From Amycolatopsis benzoatilytica AK 16/65 (GTDB lineage Bacteria > Actinomycetota > Actinomycetes > Mycobacteriales > Pseudonocardiaceae): a stretch of DNA of 64,000 nt. The position numbers were made by a program, and so were the translations under genes. Positions 34,443 to 43,650 of the stretch are shown one piece after another. The stretch is from contig NZ_KB912942.1 of the NCBI RefSeq assembly GCF_000383915.1, forward strand, positions 7,618,155 through 7,682,154, given 5' to 3'. The notes below the pieces were generated by a model. It was not told the origin of the DNA. It searched no databases and worked only from the letters and a program-made list of their open reading frames with translations. The number at the start of each line of letters is the position of its first letter. Position 1 is the first letter of the stretch.

Positions 34443-35134
34443 CCGCACTGGCCCTGGTTCTGTCCGGAGCCGCACTCGTGCTCTGGCCCGGAACCTCAGT
34501 ACCCCGACGTCTGCCGCAACCCCCATGCCCACGCCGCACTATTCGCCCGCAGATCTGGCACGCCGCCGCGGCCATCGCGACTGCGGTCTCGATCGCGATC
34601 GTCGCTGGAATCCCCGCCGGTCTCGCCGCCGGTGGCATCGGCTGGTGGCTTCTGCGCCGGTCTCGCCGCCCCGGAACGGCAGACGACTCAGCGCACCGGC
34701 TCAGCTCCGCGTCGGTCCTGGATCTCCTGGCGGCCTGCCTCCGCGCCGGAATGCCGATACCGATCGCCTTGGAAACCGTCTCTGCCGGCGCGCCCCCGGA
34801 AACTGGGAATGCCCTGTGCGCCACCGCAAACCTTCTCGCGCTCGGTGCCGAACCGGCACCTGCCTGGGCTCCGGTCCGCGCCCAGCCGGGATTCGCCGAA
34901 CTGGCTGTAGCGGCCACCCGCACCGTGCGGTCCGGGGCAGCGCTCGCCTCGACCGCGGATGATCTGGCCCGCCGCCTGCGCGACGGACTGGGCGTCGAAG
35001 CCGAAGAACGAGCCGAACGAGCCGGCGTCGCTCTGGCACTGCCGGTGGGTTTGTGTTTCCTGCCCGCGTTCTTCGCCCTCGGCGTGCTGCCGGTAGTGCT
35101 CGGCCTTGCCGGGCGGATCGGTGGCCTGCTGTGA
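34439..35134 (+). CDS. tadC: TadC-like pilus assembly membrane protein
   Basis: A 231-residue second platform protein. Two N-terminal helices (ALALVLSGAALVLWPG and AAAAIATAVSIAIVAGIPAG) precede the F domain LDLLAACLRAGMPIPIALETVSAG and a C-terminal pair (VALALPVGLCFLPAFFALGVLPVVLGLAG). The ATG at 34439 overlaps the tadB stop. It is followed after 30 bases by the pilin-like gene. Confidence 0.87.
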   Translation: MTALALVLSGAALVLWPGTSVPRRLPQPPCPRRTIRPQIWHAAAAIATAVSIAIVAGIPAGLAAGGIGWWLLRRSRRPGTADDSAHRLSSASVLDLLAACLRAGMPIPIALETVSAGAPPETGNALCATANLLALGAEPAPAWAPVRAQPGFAELAVAATRTVRSGAALASTADDLARRLRDGLGVEAEERAERAGVALALPVGLCFLPAFFALGVLPVVLGLAGRIGGLL

Positions 35135-35164
35135 CCCCATCAACCACAGAAAGGAAGCCAGCTC

Positions 35165-35329
35165 ATGCGGTTCCTGCCCGGAGACGACGGCACCACCACC
35201 GTCGAATACGCGATCGGCACAGTGGCCGCGGCGGCGTTCGCCGTGGCGCTCTACGTCCTGCTCAGCGGAGACTCCGTCTCCGAGACCTTGGCCGGGCTCG
35301 TTCAACGAGCCCTGACAGCGGCCACCTGA
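35165..35329 (+). CDS. Flp-pilin-like small protein (DUF4244 type)
   Basis: A 54-residue protein, MRFLPGDDGTTTVEYAIGTV at the start, then AAAAFAVALYVLL as the hydrophobic helix. G-x-TTVEYAI matches the pilin processing site (G/TTxEY, with Glu at position +5), so it is probably the major Flp-type pilin. An AAAGGAAG ribosome site precedes the ATG at 35165. The stop overlaps the tadE start (TGATG). Confidence 0.87.
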   Translation: MRFLPGDDGTTTVEYAIGTVAAAAFAVALYVLLSGDSVSETLAGLVQRALTAAT

Positions 35330-35667
35330 TGGCTGGCCGTCGCCGGGACAGCGGCTTCGTCACCGTGGAAGCCGCAGTTTCGCTAGGTGCGTTGACAGCG
35401 GTACTGGCTGTGCTGCTGGCCGGAACAAGCGCGATCGCCGGGCACCTCCGTTGCCTGGACGCAGCCCGCGAAGCCGCCCGCCTGACGGCGGCTGGACAAC
35501 CAGGTGCCGCCGCCGCAGTGATCGAAACGATCGCTCCGCAAGGCGCTCGCCTGACCGTCCATCGCACCGGCGACGGCCTCACCGCCGAAGTGACCACCAC
35601 AGCGTTGTCGGCGCTGCACCTCAGTGCGACCGCCTACGCCATCGCCGAACCAGGTACCGCCCCATGA
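35329..35667 (+). CDS. tadE: TadE-family minor pilin-like protein
   Basis: A 112-residue protein with SGFVTVEAAVSLGALTAVLAVLLAG near the N-terminus. This is the pilin-like hydrophobic helix preceded by a V-T-V-E-A motif. The rest is extracytoplasmic and Ala-rich, with DAAREAARLTAAG as in TadE family members. It is overlapped by genes on both sides. Confidence 0.87.
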   Translation: MAGRRRDSGFVTVEAAVSLGALTAVLAVLLAGTSAIAGHLRCLDAAREAARLTAAGQPGAAAAVIETIAPQGARLTVHRTGDGLTAEVTTTALSALHLSATAYAIAEPGTAP

Positions 35668-36023
35668 CCCGCGAATCGAACGACGCTGGCGTTGCCACTG
35701 TGTGGACAGCCTTGGCCGCAGCAGCGTTGATCGCCTTAACGGTCCTGGTGTGGTGGCTGGCAGCGGCAATTACTGCCCGCCACGGCACCGAAGCCGCGGC
35801 TGACCTAGGCGCACTGGCCGCGGCGGCCCACGCAGCGGACGGACCCACCACCGCCTGCGCCCGAGCCGAGGAGGTCGCTGACCACGAACGTGCGGTAATG
35901 ATCAGCTGCCGCTGGCACAACCGCGATGCTTATGTGGAAGTCCGCGCCGCCACCGCGCCGATACCCGGACTGCCCGCCCCGACCGCGAAGGCTCGCGCCG
36001 GCCCGGCAGAAGCTCCGCCGTAG
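35664..36023 (+). CDS. TadG/Rv3654c-like secreted pilus-assembly protein
   Basis: A 119-residue protein with GVATVWTALAAAALIALTVLVWWLAAAI as an N-terminal pilin-like helix. ARHGTEAAADLGALAAAAHAADG follows, as in the helicase/secretion-neighbourhood TadE-like family found at the end of this operon. Two cysteines (about 62 and 81) may bond. The ATG at 35664 overlaps the tadE stop. It is the last gene of the ssd-tad operon. Confidence 0.83.
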   Translation: MTRESNDAGVATVWTALAAAALIALTVLVWWLAAAITARHGTEAAADLGALAAAAHAADGPTTACARAEEVADHERAVMISCRWHNRDAYVEVRAATAPIPGLPAPTAKARAGPAEAPP

Positions 36024-36945
36024 CGCGCCAAGTGCCTCGTGACCTGCGTGCCTGCGGGCCTGCCCGGCCCGTTCCCGCCGGGCTGGATCGAGCCTGACTG
36101 TGCTCGCGCCGGGATGCGGCCGGATTCCGGCCGGCGGCATTCTCGCTGGACTCGTGCCCGGCGACGGGTTTGGCCTGGTCGCGACCGCGCCGAGAGGTGG
36201 ATCGGGGCTGGCCAAGCAGCGACCGTGCTTGCAGGCGGACGGGGGCTGGCCTGGTCGAGACCGTGCCGGGAGACGGATCGGGTCTGGCCCGGCAGCGACC
36301 GCTGCGGCCAGGTCGGCTCCGTTGCCGTTCCGGCCTGAGCTGACAGCGCCCACCGCCCGAGCCGACAGCCCGGCAGCTCGGGCGGCCGAGCCAGCCTGCG
36401 CTGCCGGACCGGGCCAGCGGGGCGGCTCCCACCCCTCCGCCCGCCTCGACCGAAAGGACTTGCAACCTGCCGCCCGGCCTCGTCGGCCAACCCGTCCGGG
36501 CCTGCCGGACACCGGTCCGGAACCGCTCATCGGCGTCCGAACGGCACGGTGCCGGGTGCCCGGAACCACCTGCCGACCGTCCGCGTCGACTGGCTCCGAT
36601 AAGTGGCCAAGGACCGCGAGCAGCGGTCGGTGGCGCGCGTCGAGCGGTCGAAACACCAGGTCAGCGGCGTGTTCAACGGGATACGTCAGCACGCGTGCGA
36701 ACGGGCGGAAAAGTGTCGAAGCCCGTGGTGGGGCCGTTTTGACGGGGTGAACGGCGGGGTCAGCGGCCGGTGATCGGCAGCCGGTTATCGGCCGGGCGGT
36801 GTGCTACCGGGCGTTCATCGCGCGGTAACGGCCGGTTGCCGCGCGGGCCTTCCCCGCAATGTGCAAGTTGCCGTTTAGTGAGACGTGCGCCACCACGGCC
36901 CCGACCCGGACGGCGCGAGACACGGACCTCGAAGGCAGGAAAGCA
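36024..36945. other. Gene-free, GC-rich region after the tad operon
   Basis: This 920-base region shows no frame with sound coding bias. Long frames on both strands are compositional. It contains a degenerate 38-base tandem repeat (36149-36308) and, near 36760-36800, two close copies of CGGCCGGT-N-ATCGGC-like sequence. The promoter for the next gene is probably in the last 100 bases. Confidence 0.6.
36149..36308. repeat. Degenerate 38-base tandem repeat, about four units
   Basis: Units start at 36183, 36221 and 36259, each 38 bases, opening with GACCG(C/T)GC and carrying (T/A)CGGG(G/T)CTGGCC. A shorter, more diverged unit precedes (from 36149) and a remnant follows at 36297. A 38-base period is not a codon multiple, so it is not a protein repeat. 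Confidence 0.7.
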
Positions 36946-37566
36946 ATGTTGGACGCGAATTGGCCGGACAGCTGGCGGAACGCCTTCCGCATCGAACTGC
37001 GTGCGGAGGCGATCGGCCTCGCCTGGCGCGGCTGGCCGGTGCTTCCGGGGGCGACCCCGGAGCAGATCACCGCGGAGGGGGACGACCTCACCTGGCGCCG
37101 CCCGGTGCCGGTGCGCGACGACTGGCGTGAGCTGGTCGGGTCGCACGCTCACCAGGTCGCCGGTTGGTTCACCGACCGGACGCACAGCCTGCTCGTGGCC
37201 ACCGGCACCGTGCTCGACGCGGTCGAGGTCGACCAGGAACTGGGCAAGCGCGCGGCGCGGCTGCTGCGTGCGGTCGGGCACCCGGCGCCCATCGTCGCGA
37301 TGCCGAACGGGCGCTGGTTGTTCCTCACTCAGGTTGCCAAGGCGATGCCGGCCGAGCTCGACGAGCGGGTTTCGGTGCAGTGGCATGGTGCGGGCAGCTA
37401 CATCCCGCTGCCGCCGTCGCCGTTCCAGCACGGTGTCGTGCACTGGCGGGTGAAGCCGGAGGTGTGCGGCTGGCAGCTGCCGGACGCCGCCGAGGTCCAG
37501 GACGTGCTGGTGCGAGCCCTCGCCGCCGAGCACGCTGCGTCGCTGGTCGAGACCGCCGCCGCCTGA
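36946..37566 (+). CDS. Primase-polymerase-like protein (N-terminal Prim-Pol type), reduced
   Basis: A 206-residue protein. LAWRGWPVLPGATPEQ, then HSLLVATGTVLDAVEVDQELG and APIVAMPNGRWLFLT, resemble the N-terminal Prim-Pol domain of bifunctional DNA primase/polymerases found in Amycolatopsis. The Asp-x-Asp pair is replaced by LDAVEVD, and the catalytic His is not obvious. Activity is therefore doubtful. The ATG at 36946 has AGGAAAG 5 bases upstream. It ends 70 bases from the convergent helicase gene. Confidence 0.6.
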   Translation: MLDANWPDSWRNAFRIELRAEAIGLAWRGWPVLPGATPEQITAEGDDLTWRRPVPVRDDWRELVGSHAHQVAGWFTDRTHSLLVATGTVLDAVEVDQELGKRAARLLRAVGHPAPIVAMPNGRWLFLTQVAKAMPAELDERVSVQWHGAGSYIPLPPSPFQHGVVHWRVKPEVCGWQLPDAAEVQDVLVRALAAEHAASLVETAAA

Positions 37567-37636
37567 TTCGGCGCGGCCAAGCGCTGCCGGAACGGTTCTA
37601 TCCCGGGCGGCAGCACGCGAGACTCGAACAACAATT

Positions 37637-40381
37637 TCACGAACCACCGTGGCCGCACTGTTCCCCGTGCCGACGCAACGCCCCGAGCACGGCATCCAGT
37701 ACGGTCACCGCCCCCGCCTTGTCCAGCGGATCGTTGCCGTTCCCGCACTTCGGCGACTGGACGCAGGACGGGCAGCCCGTCGGGCACTCGCAGGAGACGA
37801 TCGCCTCCCGCGTAGCGGCCAGCCACGGGACGATAGCGGCATAACCGCGGTCGGCAAACCCCGCACCCCCGGGATGCCCATCGTGCACGAACACCGTCGC
37901 CTCCCCGGTGTCCTCGTGCCACGCGGTAGACACCCCGCCGATGTCCCAGCGGTCGCACGTAGCGAACAGCGGTAGCAGGCCGATCGCCGCGTGCTCGGCG
38001 GCATGCAGGGCACCGGGGACGCGTGCCGGGATCAACCCGGCACCCCCCGGTGTCCTGCAGGCGCCCCCGGTCCCCACCGACGCCACTTCCGACCCTGCGA
38101 CCACCCCGCCCTCCGCTCCGGCCCCGGACCCCCGCCCGTGCGCCGGACTTCCCGAGACTTCGCCGGTTACCCCGACAACCGACGAGGTGCCCCCGGTCCC
38201 CACCGGTTTTCTCGACGCCCGGCCCAGAGCGGGCCCGGCCGTGACCTCGCTGCCTTCCGCGGCCGACGGGAATTCGCTCGTCGCGGCTGGCACATCGGCG
38301 GCCGTTGTCTCGGCAGCGGCGGAATCCGATTCGCCAGCGGCCGCGGTCTCGCCAGCGGTTGCCGCTGAGCCAAGCGCGCCAACCGGAGACTCCAGCAGTT
38401 CCGCGGAGACCGTGTACCAGACCGCTCTCGTGTGCAGACTCTGCTTCGGCAGGTCCAGCGGCGTGTGGTCCAGCACCTCACCTGACGGCCGCCGTCGCAG
38501 ATAACCTACGACCTGCGACGTCACCGCGACCTCGCCCAGACACACCGTCACCTCGCCGTGCCGGCAGTGCGATTCCGTGGAGAGCACCGAAATGTCCACG
38601 ATCTCCCGGGGCGAAGTCGTCCAGTCCGGGTCCTCCGCGTGCACCAGGGCCAGACCTGTCTCCAACTCCAGCTCGTCCACCACATACGACGAGCCCTGAT
38701 GCAGATACACCGCCCCCGGATGGACGGCGTAGCACGCCGAACCCGGGTCCACCGTGCCCAGCATCCGGCCGGAATCCGCTTCCACCACGGCGATCTGGTC
38801 GCCGCCTGAGCCGCGGATGCCGACTTCGGCGTGCGGGCGGTCGCGGGACGTCCAGTACCAGCCGCTCGAACGGCGGCGCAGCAGCTTCTCCTCGGCGAGG
38901 TCCGAGAGCACGGCCCGGGCCGCTTCGCCGCCGAAGCCATCCAGTTCCGGTTCGGTGAGCGGTAGTTCGGCGACCGCGCAGGCCAGCTGCGGGCCCAGCA
39001 CGTACGGGTTCGCCGGATCCAGCACGGCTGTCTCCACCGGGCGTTCCAGCAGCGCGGCGGGGTGGTACACGAGATAGGTGTCCAGCGGATCGTCGCGCGC
39101 GACGAAAACCACCAGCGCCTCGTCGCCGGAGCGCCCGGCACGGCCGGACTGCTGCCAGAACGACGCGAGAGTTCCCGGATAACCGGCCAGCACCACCGCG
39201 TCCAGGCCGGCGATGTCGACGCCCAGCTCCAGTGCGTTCGTGGTCGCCACGGCGAGCAGCCGGCCGGAAAGCAACGCCTGTTCCAGCGCTCGACGTTCTT
39301 CCGGCAGGTAACCGGAACGGTAGGCGGCCACGGTGTCCGCCAGTCGTGGGTCCACTTCGGACAGTAAGCGGCGAGCGCCGAGCGCGGTCAGCTCGGCACC
39401 GCGCCGCGATCGGACGAACGCCAGCGACCGGGCTCCTTCGATCACCAGCTCGGCGAGGATCCGGGCGGTCTCCGCCCCGGCCGGCCTGCGCACCGGGGCG
39501 CCGTTCTCTCCGGTGAGTTCGTCCAGCAGCGGCGGCTCCCACAGCGCGACCGTGCGCGCCCCGCGCGGTGAAGCGTCCTCGGTGACCGCAGAGCACGGCA
39601 CACCGGTGAGCCGGGAGGCGAACGAAGCGGGCTCGGCGGTGGTCGCCGATGCCAGCACGAAGACCGGGGACGCGCCGTAATGCTCCGCCACTCGGCGCAA
39701 CCGGCGTAACAACAGGGCAACGTGCGACCCGAAGACGCCTCGGTAACTGTGGCATTCGTCGACCACGACGTAGCGCAACCGGCGGAAGAACTGCGCCCAT
39801 CGGGCGTGCGCCGAAAGAATGCCGCGGTGCAGCATGTCGGGATTGCTGAACACCCAGTTCGCGTGCGCTCGCACCCAGTCGCGCTCTGTCATCGGGGTAT
39901 CGCCGTCGAAGGCGGCCGCACGGACGCCCGGCACGTCCAAAGAGGACACCGAGCGCAGCTGGTCCGCGCCGAGCGCTTTGGTCGGCGACAGGTACAGCGC
40001 GCTCGCCTTCGCATCGCAGGTCAAGGCGGTCAGCACCGGCAGCTGATACGCCAGCGACTTCCCGGACGCAGTGCCCGTCGACACCACGACGTGCGTGCCC
40101 GCCTGCGCCAGCGAAGCCGCGCTGACCTGGTGCTGCCACGGTTTCTCGACCCCGGCGGCCCGCAACGCGGCGACTACCGCGGAGGGCGCCCACTCCGGCC
40201 AGGGCGCGTGACCGGCCGCGCGCGCCGGCAGCCGCTCGACGTGCGTCACCGGGTTCTGGGTCGCCGGAATCCCTGCCGTGACCCGGTCCAGCAGCCTTCG
40301 TCCGCGCTCTCCCGCCACGGGGCGAAGCTTCGCACAGGGCACCGACAAAACCGGCCTCAGATCGATCCAGTGACCAATCAC
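37637..40381 (-). CDS. DEAD/DEAH helicase with DUF1998 Zn-binding domain (MrfA/Hrq1-like)
   Basis: A 914-residue SF2 helicase. Motif I is STGTASGKSLAYQLP, motif II is VVVDECHSYRG, motif III is VLASATTAEP, and motif VI is QSGRAGRSGDEA. The C-terminal DUF1998 domain ends in the four-cysteine site CECPTGCPSCVQSPKCG. MrfA of B. subtilis (same family) repairs mitomycin-damaged DNA. Residues about 662-780 are a low-complexity Ala/Ser/Gly/Thr insertion that splits helicase core from DUF1998. It corresponds to Rv3649. GTG start at 40381; no strong ribosome site. Confidence 0.9.
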   Translation of the reverse strand: MIGHWIDLRPVLSVPCAKLRPVAGERGRRLLDRVTAGIPATQNPVTHVERLPARAAGHAPWPEWAPSAVVAALRAAGVEKPWQHQVSAASLAQAGTHVVVSTGTASGKSLAYQLPVLTALTCDAKASALYLSPTKALGADQLRSVSSLDVPGVRAAAFDGDTPMTERDWVRAHANWVFSNPDMLHRGILSAHARWAQFFRRLRYVVVDECHSYRGVFGSHVALLLRRLRRVAEHYGASPVFVLASATTAEPASFASRLTGVPCSAVTEDASPRGARTVALWEPPLLDELTGENGAPVRRPAGAETARILAELVIEGARSLAFVRSRRGAELTALGARRLLSEVDPRLADTVAAYRSGYLPEERRALEQALLSGRLLAVATTNALELGVDIAGLDAVVLAGYPGTLASFWQQSGRAGRSGDEALVVFVARDDPLDTYLVYHPAALLERPVETAVLDPANPYVLGPQLACAVAELPLTEPELDGFGGEAARAVLSDLAEEKLLRRRSSGWYWTSRDRPHAEVGIRGSGGDQIAVVEADSGRMLGTVDPGSACYAVHPGAVYLHQGSSYVVDELELETGLALVHAEDPDWTTSPREIVDISVLSTESHCRHGEVTVCLGEVAVTSQVVGYLRRRPSGEVLDHTPLDLPKQSLHTRAVWYTVSAELLESPVGALGSAATAGETAAAGESDSAAAETTAADVPAATSEFPSAAEGSEVTAGPALGRASRKPVGTGGTSSVVGVTGEVSGSPAHGRGSGAGAEGGVVAGSEVASVGTGGACRTPGGAGLIPARVPGALHAAEHAAIGLLPLFATCDRWDIGGVSTAWHEDTGEATVFVHDGHPGGAGFADRGYAAIVPWLAATREAIVSCECPTGCPSCVQSPKCGNGNDPLDKAGAVTVLDAVLGALRRHGEQCGHGGS

Positions 40382-40594
40382 ACAAGGTCACCGACCGTAT
40401 CGTCATCAGGACTCGTTGCGGGCGGGTGGATCACTACCAATAGACTCCCGCAATCCACACCCACTGTGGCGAGCGTCATGTGAGACGTGCATTGCCTGCA
40501 CGGCTAGCGTGTCCTTCGGCACAGATCCACGCCAGTGCAGGCGCGCCGGGTACGACGGGCCCGCGCTGGCCAAACGGCGTTCCCAGGAGGACGA

Positions 40595-42856
40595 ATGTCC
40601 CGGCAGTTCCTCGCGGAGGGCGGCCTCACGCTCTCCGGGGGTGGCTACACCATCGTCGGTGTGGTCGCCGTGGTCGCCCTTGCCGCATTGGCCATCGGGT
40701 ACGTCCTGCTCAAGGAGGTGCTGGCCGCGGGCCAGGGCACCGCCAAGATGCAGGACATCGCGAAGGCTGTGCAGGAAGGTGCGGCTGCTTACCTGAAGCG
40801 GCAGCGCAACACCCTCGCCATCTTCGGCGCGATCGTGTTCCTGCTCCTGTTCGCGCTCCCCGCGGACGACTGGAACGAGCGGATCGGCCGGTCGATCTTC
40901 TTCCTCGTCGGGGCAGCGTTCTCGTTCACCATCGGCTACCTCGGCATGTGGCTGGCCACGCAGGCGAACCTGCGCGTGGCGGCCGCGTCGCGGGAAGAAG
41001 GCGGCCGCGAGACGGCGATGCGCGTAGCGTTCCGCACCGGCGGCGTGGTCGGCATGATCACCGTCGGCCTCGGTCTCTTCGGCGCGGCGGTGGTCGTGCT
41101 CGTCTACACCGGCCAGGCACCGAAGGTGTTGGAGGGCTTCGGTTTCGGCGCCGCGTTGATCGCGATGTTCATGCGGGTCGGCGGTGGCATCTTCACCAAG
41201 GCCGCGGACGTCGGCGCGGACCTGGTCGGCAAGGTCGAGCAGGGCATCCCGGAGGACGACCCGCGCAACGCGGCCACCATCGCCGACAACGTCGGCGACA
41301 ACGTGGGCGACTGTGCCGGCATGGCCGCGGACCTCTTCGAGTCCTACGCGGTGATGCTGGTGGCCGCGCTCATCCTGGGCAGTTCCGCGTTCGGCTCGTC
41401 CGGCCTGATCTTCCCGCTGATCGTGCCGGCCATCGGGGTGATCACCGCGGTGATCGGCGTCTACATCACGAAGGCGCGGGCCGGCGAAGGCGGCCTGGTC
41501 ACGATCAACCGCTCGTTCTACATCTCCGCGGTGATTTCCGCGGTGCTGTCGGCGATCGCCGCGTTCGTGTACCTGCCGAGCAGCTTCTCCGACTTCGGCC
41601 CGAGCTTCGCGGGCAACAGCGGCAACCCGGCGGTCATCGCGACCGTAGCGGTGATCATCGGCATCGTGCTGGCCGCGCTGATCCTGCGGATCACCGGCTA
41701 CTACACCGGCACCGAGCACAAGCCGGTGCAGGACGTCGGCAAGACGTCGGAAACCGGTGCGGCGACGGTGATCCTGTCGGGTATCTCGGTCGGCTTCGAG
41801 TCGGCGGTGTACACCGCTCTGGTGATCGCCGCGGCCGTGTTCGGCGCCTACCTGCTCGGCGGCGGCGTCGCGCTGTTCGCGGTGGCGCTGGCCGGAACCG
41901 GCCTGCTGACCACCGTCGGCGTCATCGTCGCGATGGACACCTTCGGCCCGGTTTCGGACAACGCGCAGGGCATCGCCGAGATGTCCGGCGACGTCGACGA
42001 GAAGGCCGCGCAGATCCTCACCGAGCTGGACGCGGTCGGCAACACCACCAAGGCCATCACCAAGGGCATCGCGATCGCCACTGCCGTGCTGGCGGCGACC
42101 GCGCTGTTCGGGTCCTACTCGGACGCGATCGCGAAGGCGGTCGGCACCACCGGTTCGTTCGTGGCGAACATCGTCAGCCCGGCGACCCTGGTCGGCGTGC
42201 TCATCGGCGCGGCAGTGGTGTTCCTCTTCTCCGGCTTGGCGGTCAACGCGGTTTCGCGTGCCGCCGGCGCGGTGGTGTACGAGGTGCGCCGCCAGTTCCG
42301 CGACATTCCCGGGATCATGGAGGGCACCACGCGGCCCGAGTACGGCAAGGTCGTCGACATCGTCACCCGCGACTCGCTGCGGGAACTGGCGACGCCGGGT
42401 CTGCTCGCGGTGTTCGCACCGATCGCGGTCGGCTTCGGCCTCGGCACCGGCGCGCTCGCCGGCTACCTGGCCGGCGCGATCGCGACCGGCACCCTGATGG
42501 CGATCTTCCTCGCCAACTCCGGTGGCGCCTGGGACAACGCCAAGAAGCTCGTCGAGGACGGCAACCACGGCGGCAAGGGTTCGGACGCGCACGAGGCGAC
42601 GATCATCGGCGACACCGTCGGCGACCCGTTCAAGGACACCGCCGGTCCGGCGATCAACCCGCTGATCAAGGTGATGAACCTGGTCTCGGTGCTGATCGCG
42701 CCCGCGGTGGTGTCGCTGACGCTCGGCGGCGGCGCGGACACCACGTGGCGGATCGTGATCGCCGTCGTGGCGGTCGCGGTGATCGTCGCGGCGATCGTCA
42801 CGTCGAAGCGGCGCGGCAGCGTCATGTCGGAAGCCCCGGCCGGGGCCAAAGCCTGA
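40595..42856 (+). CDS. hppA: Membrane H+-translocating pyrophosphatase, K+-independent
   Basis: A 753-residue, about 16-helix enzyme that hydrolyses pyrophosphate and pumps protons. The PPi site reads DVGADLVGKVEQGIPEDDPRN, and IADNVGDNVGDCAGMAADLFES is the second acidic motif. TSKRRGS is near the C-terminus. In GNTTKAITKG a Lys takes the place of the Ala of K+-dependent enzymes, marking a K+-independent proton pump. The ATG at 40595 has AGGAGG 5 bases upstream. A perfect 13-base-pair terminator follows the stop. Confidence 0.96.
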   Translation: MSRQFLAEGGLTLSGGGYTIVGVVAVVALAALAIGYVLLKEVLAAGQGTAKMQDIAKAVQEGAAAYLKRQRNTLAIFGAIVFLLLFALPADDWNERIGRSIFFLVGAAFSFTIGYLGMWLATQANLRVAAASREEGGRETAMRVAFRTGGVVGMITVGLGLFGAAVVVLVYTGQAPKVLEGFGFGAALIAMFMRVGGGIFTKAADVGADLVGKVEQGIPEDDPRNAATIADNVGDNVGDCAGMAADLFESYAVMLVAALILGSSAFGSSGLIFPLIVPAIGVITAVIGVYITKARAGEGGLVTINRSFYISAVISAVLSAIAAFVYLPSSFSDFGPSFAGNSGNPAVIATVAVIIGIVLAALILRITGYYTGTEHKPVQDVGKTSETGAATVILSGISVGFESAVYTALVIAAAVFGAYLLGGGVALFAVALAGTGLLTTVGVIVAMDTFGPVSDNAQGIAEMSGDVDEKAAQILTELDAVGNTTKAITKGIAIATAVLAATALFGSYSDAIAKAVGTTGSFVANIVSPATLVGVLIGAAVVFLFSGLAVNAVSRAAGAVVYEVRRQFRDIPGIMEGTTRPEYGKVVDIVTRDSLRELATPGLLAVFAPIAVGFGLGTGALAGYLAGAIATGTLMAIFLANSGGAWDNAKKLVEDGNHGGKGSDAHEATIIGDTVGDPFKDTAGPAINPLIKVMNLVSVLIAPAVVSLTLGGGADTTWRIVIAVVAVAVIVAAIVTSKRRGSVMSEAPAGAKA

Positions 42857-42870
42857 CCATTGCTCCATTC

Positions 42871-42901
42871 GGGCCCGGCACGCATCCCGCGTGCCGGGCC
42901 C
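42871..42901 (+). terminator. hppA terminator
   Basis: GGGCCCGGCACGC (42871-42883), loop ATCCC, and the exact reverse complement (42889-42901), 15 bases after the hppA stop. The T-tail is short. Confidence 0.85.
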
Positions 42902-42997
42902 GTTCGCGTCCGGAAGGCGGGGCGAGTTGCGGACCACCGGTGGGTCGGTACGGTGCGGTGCGGGGACCCGGACGTCGGCGAAGAGGAGGTGTGGCCG

Positions 42998-43585
42998 GTG
43001 CGGCCGCGGTGGACCGGATTAGCCGCGCTGGCACTAGGAATCGGGATCGGCCTGGCCGGCTGCGGACAACCGCCGCCGAGCGCCGCGCAAGTTCGCCCCG
43101 GCGGACGAGCGGACACGGCGGTCCCGTCCGATCCCGCCGCGAGATGGGCCGACGGGTACTGCGGCGCGGTCACGCACTTGGTGCGCGCGCTGGCGACTCT
43201 GCCGGTGATCGACCCGAGTTCGCCCGCGCAGGCCGCTCGCACGTCGAGCCGGCTCTTGGCGTCCGCGTCCGACGGCATCCGCCAGACGGTCGGGAAGCTC
43301 GAGCAAGTCGGCCCCGCGCCGGTGTCCGGCGGGGAACCGGCGCGCACTGCGTTGCTCGGCCAGTTCACGTCCGCGCGCCAGCAGGCGGACCAGGTGCGCG
43401 GCAGGCTCGACGCGGCAGCGACTTCCGGTGCCACGAAAGCCGCGCTGAGCGACGCGCAGGCCGTAATCGACCAGCTTTCCCGGCTCGATGTCCTCCAGGG
43501 CCTGAACGCGACGCCTGCGCTCGCCGCGGCGGGCAAACGCGCGCCGGACTGCCAGCTGTTGGTGGTCCCGCCGGCGCCACGCTGA
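42998..43585 (+). CDS. Lipoprotein of unknown function
   Basis: A 195-residue protein with a lipoprotein signal: RPRWTGLAALALGIGIGLAGCGQ, lipobox LAGC with the modified Cys at 22. The mature part is helical (SSRLLASASDGIRQTVGKLEQVG..., QADQVRGRLDAAATSGATKAALSDAQAVIDQLS) and contains CGAVTHLVRALATLP with a single further Cys pair partner near the end (DCQLLVV). No known domain is recognised. GTG at 42998 with GAGGAGG 8 bases upstream. Confidence 0.82.
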   Translation: MRPRWTGLAALALGIGIGLAGCGQPPPSAAQVRPGGRADTAVPSDPAARWADGYCGAVTHLVRALATLPVIDPSSPAQAARTSSRLLASASDGIRQTVGKLEQVGPAPVSGGEPARTALLGQFTSARQQADQVRGRLDAAATSGATKAALSDAQAVIDQLSRLDVLQGLNATPALAAAGKRAPDCQLLVVPPAPR

Positions 43586-43650
43586 GTGGCCGGGAAAAAC
43601 CTCGGCGTGACGCTCGCCTTCAATCGAACTTGTGTTCTATCATCGGCTGC

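Noticed and set aside
35805..36692. A 295-codon minus-strand frame after the tad operon
   Set aside because: It overlaps the real last tad gene and is low-complexity Arg/Ala/Pro, as expected from GC-rich tandem repeats.
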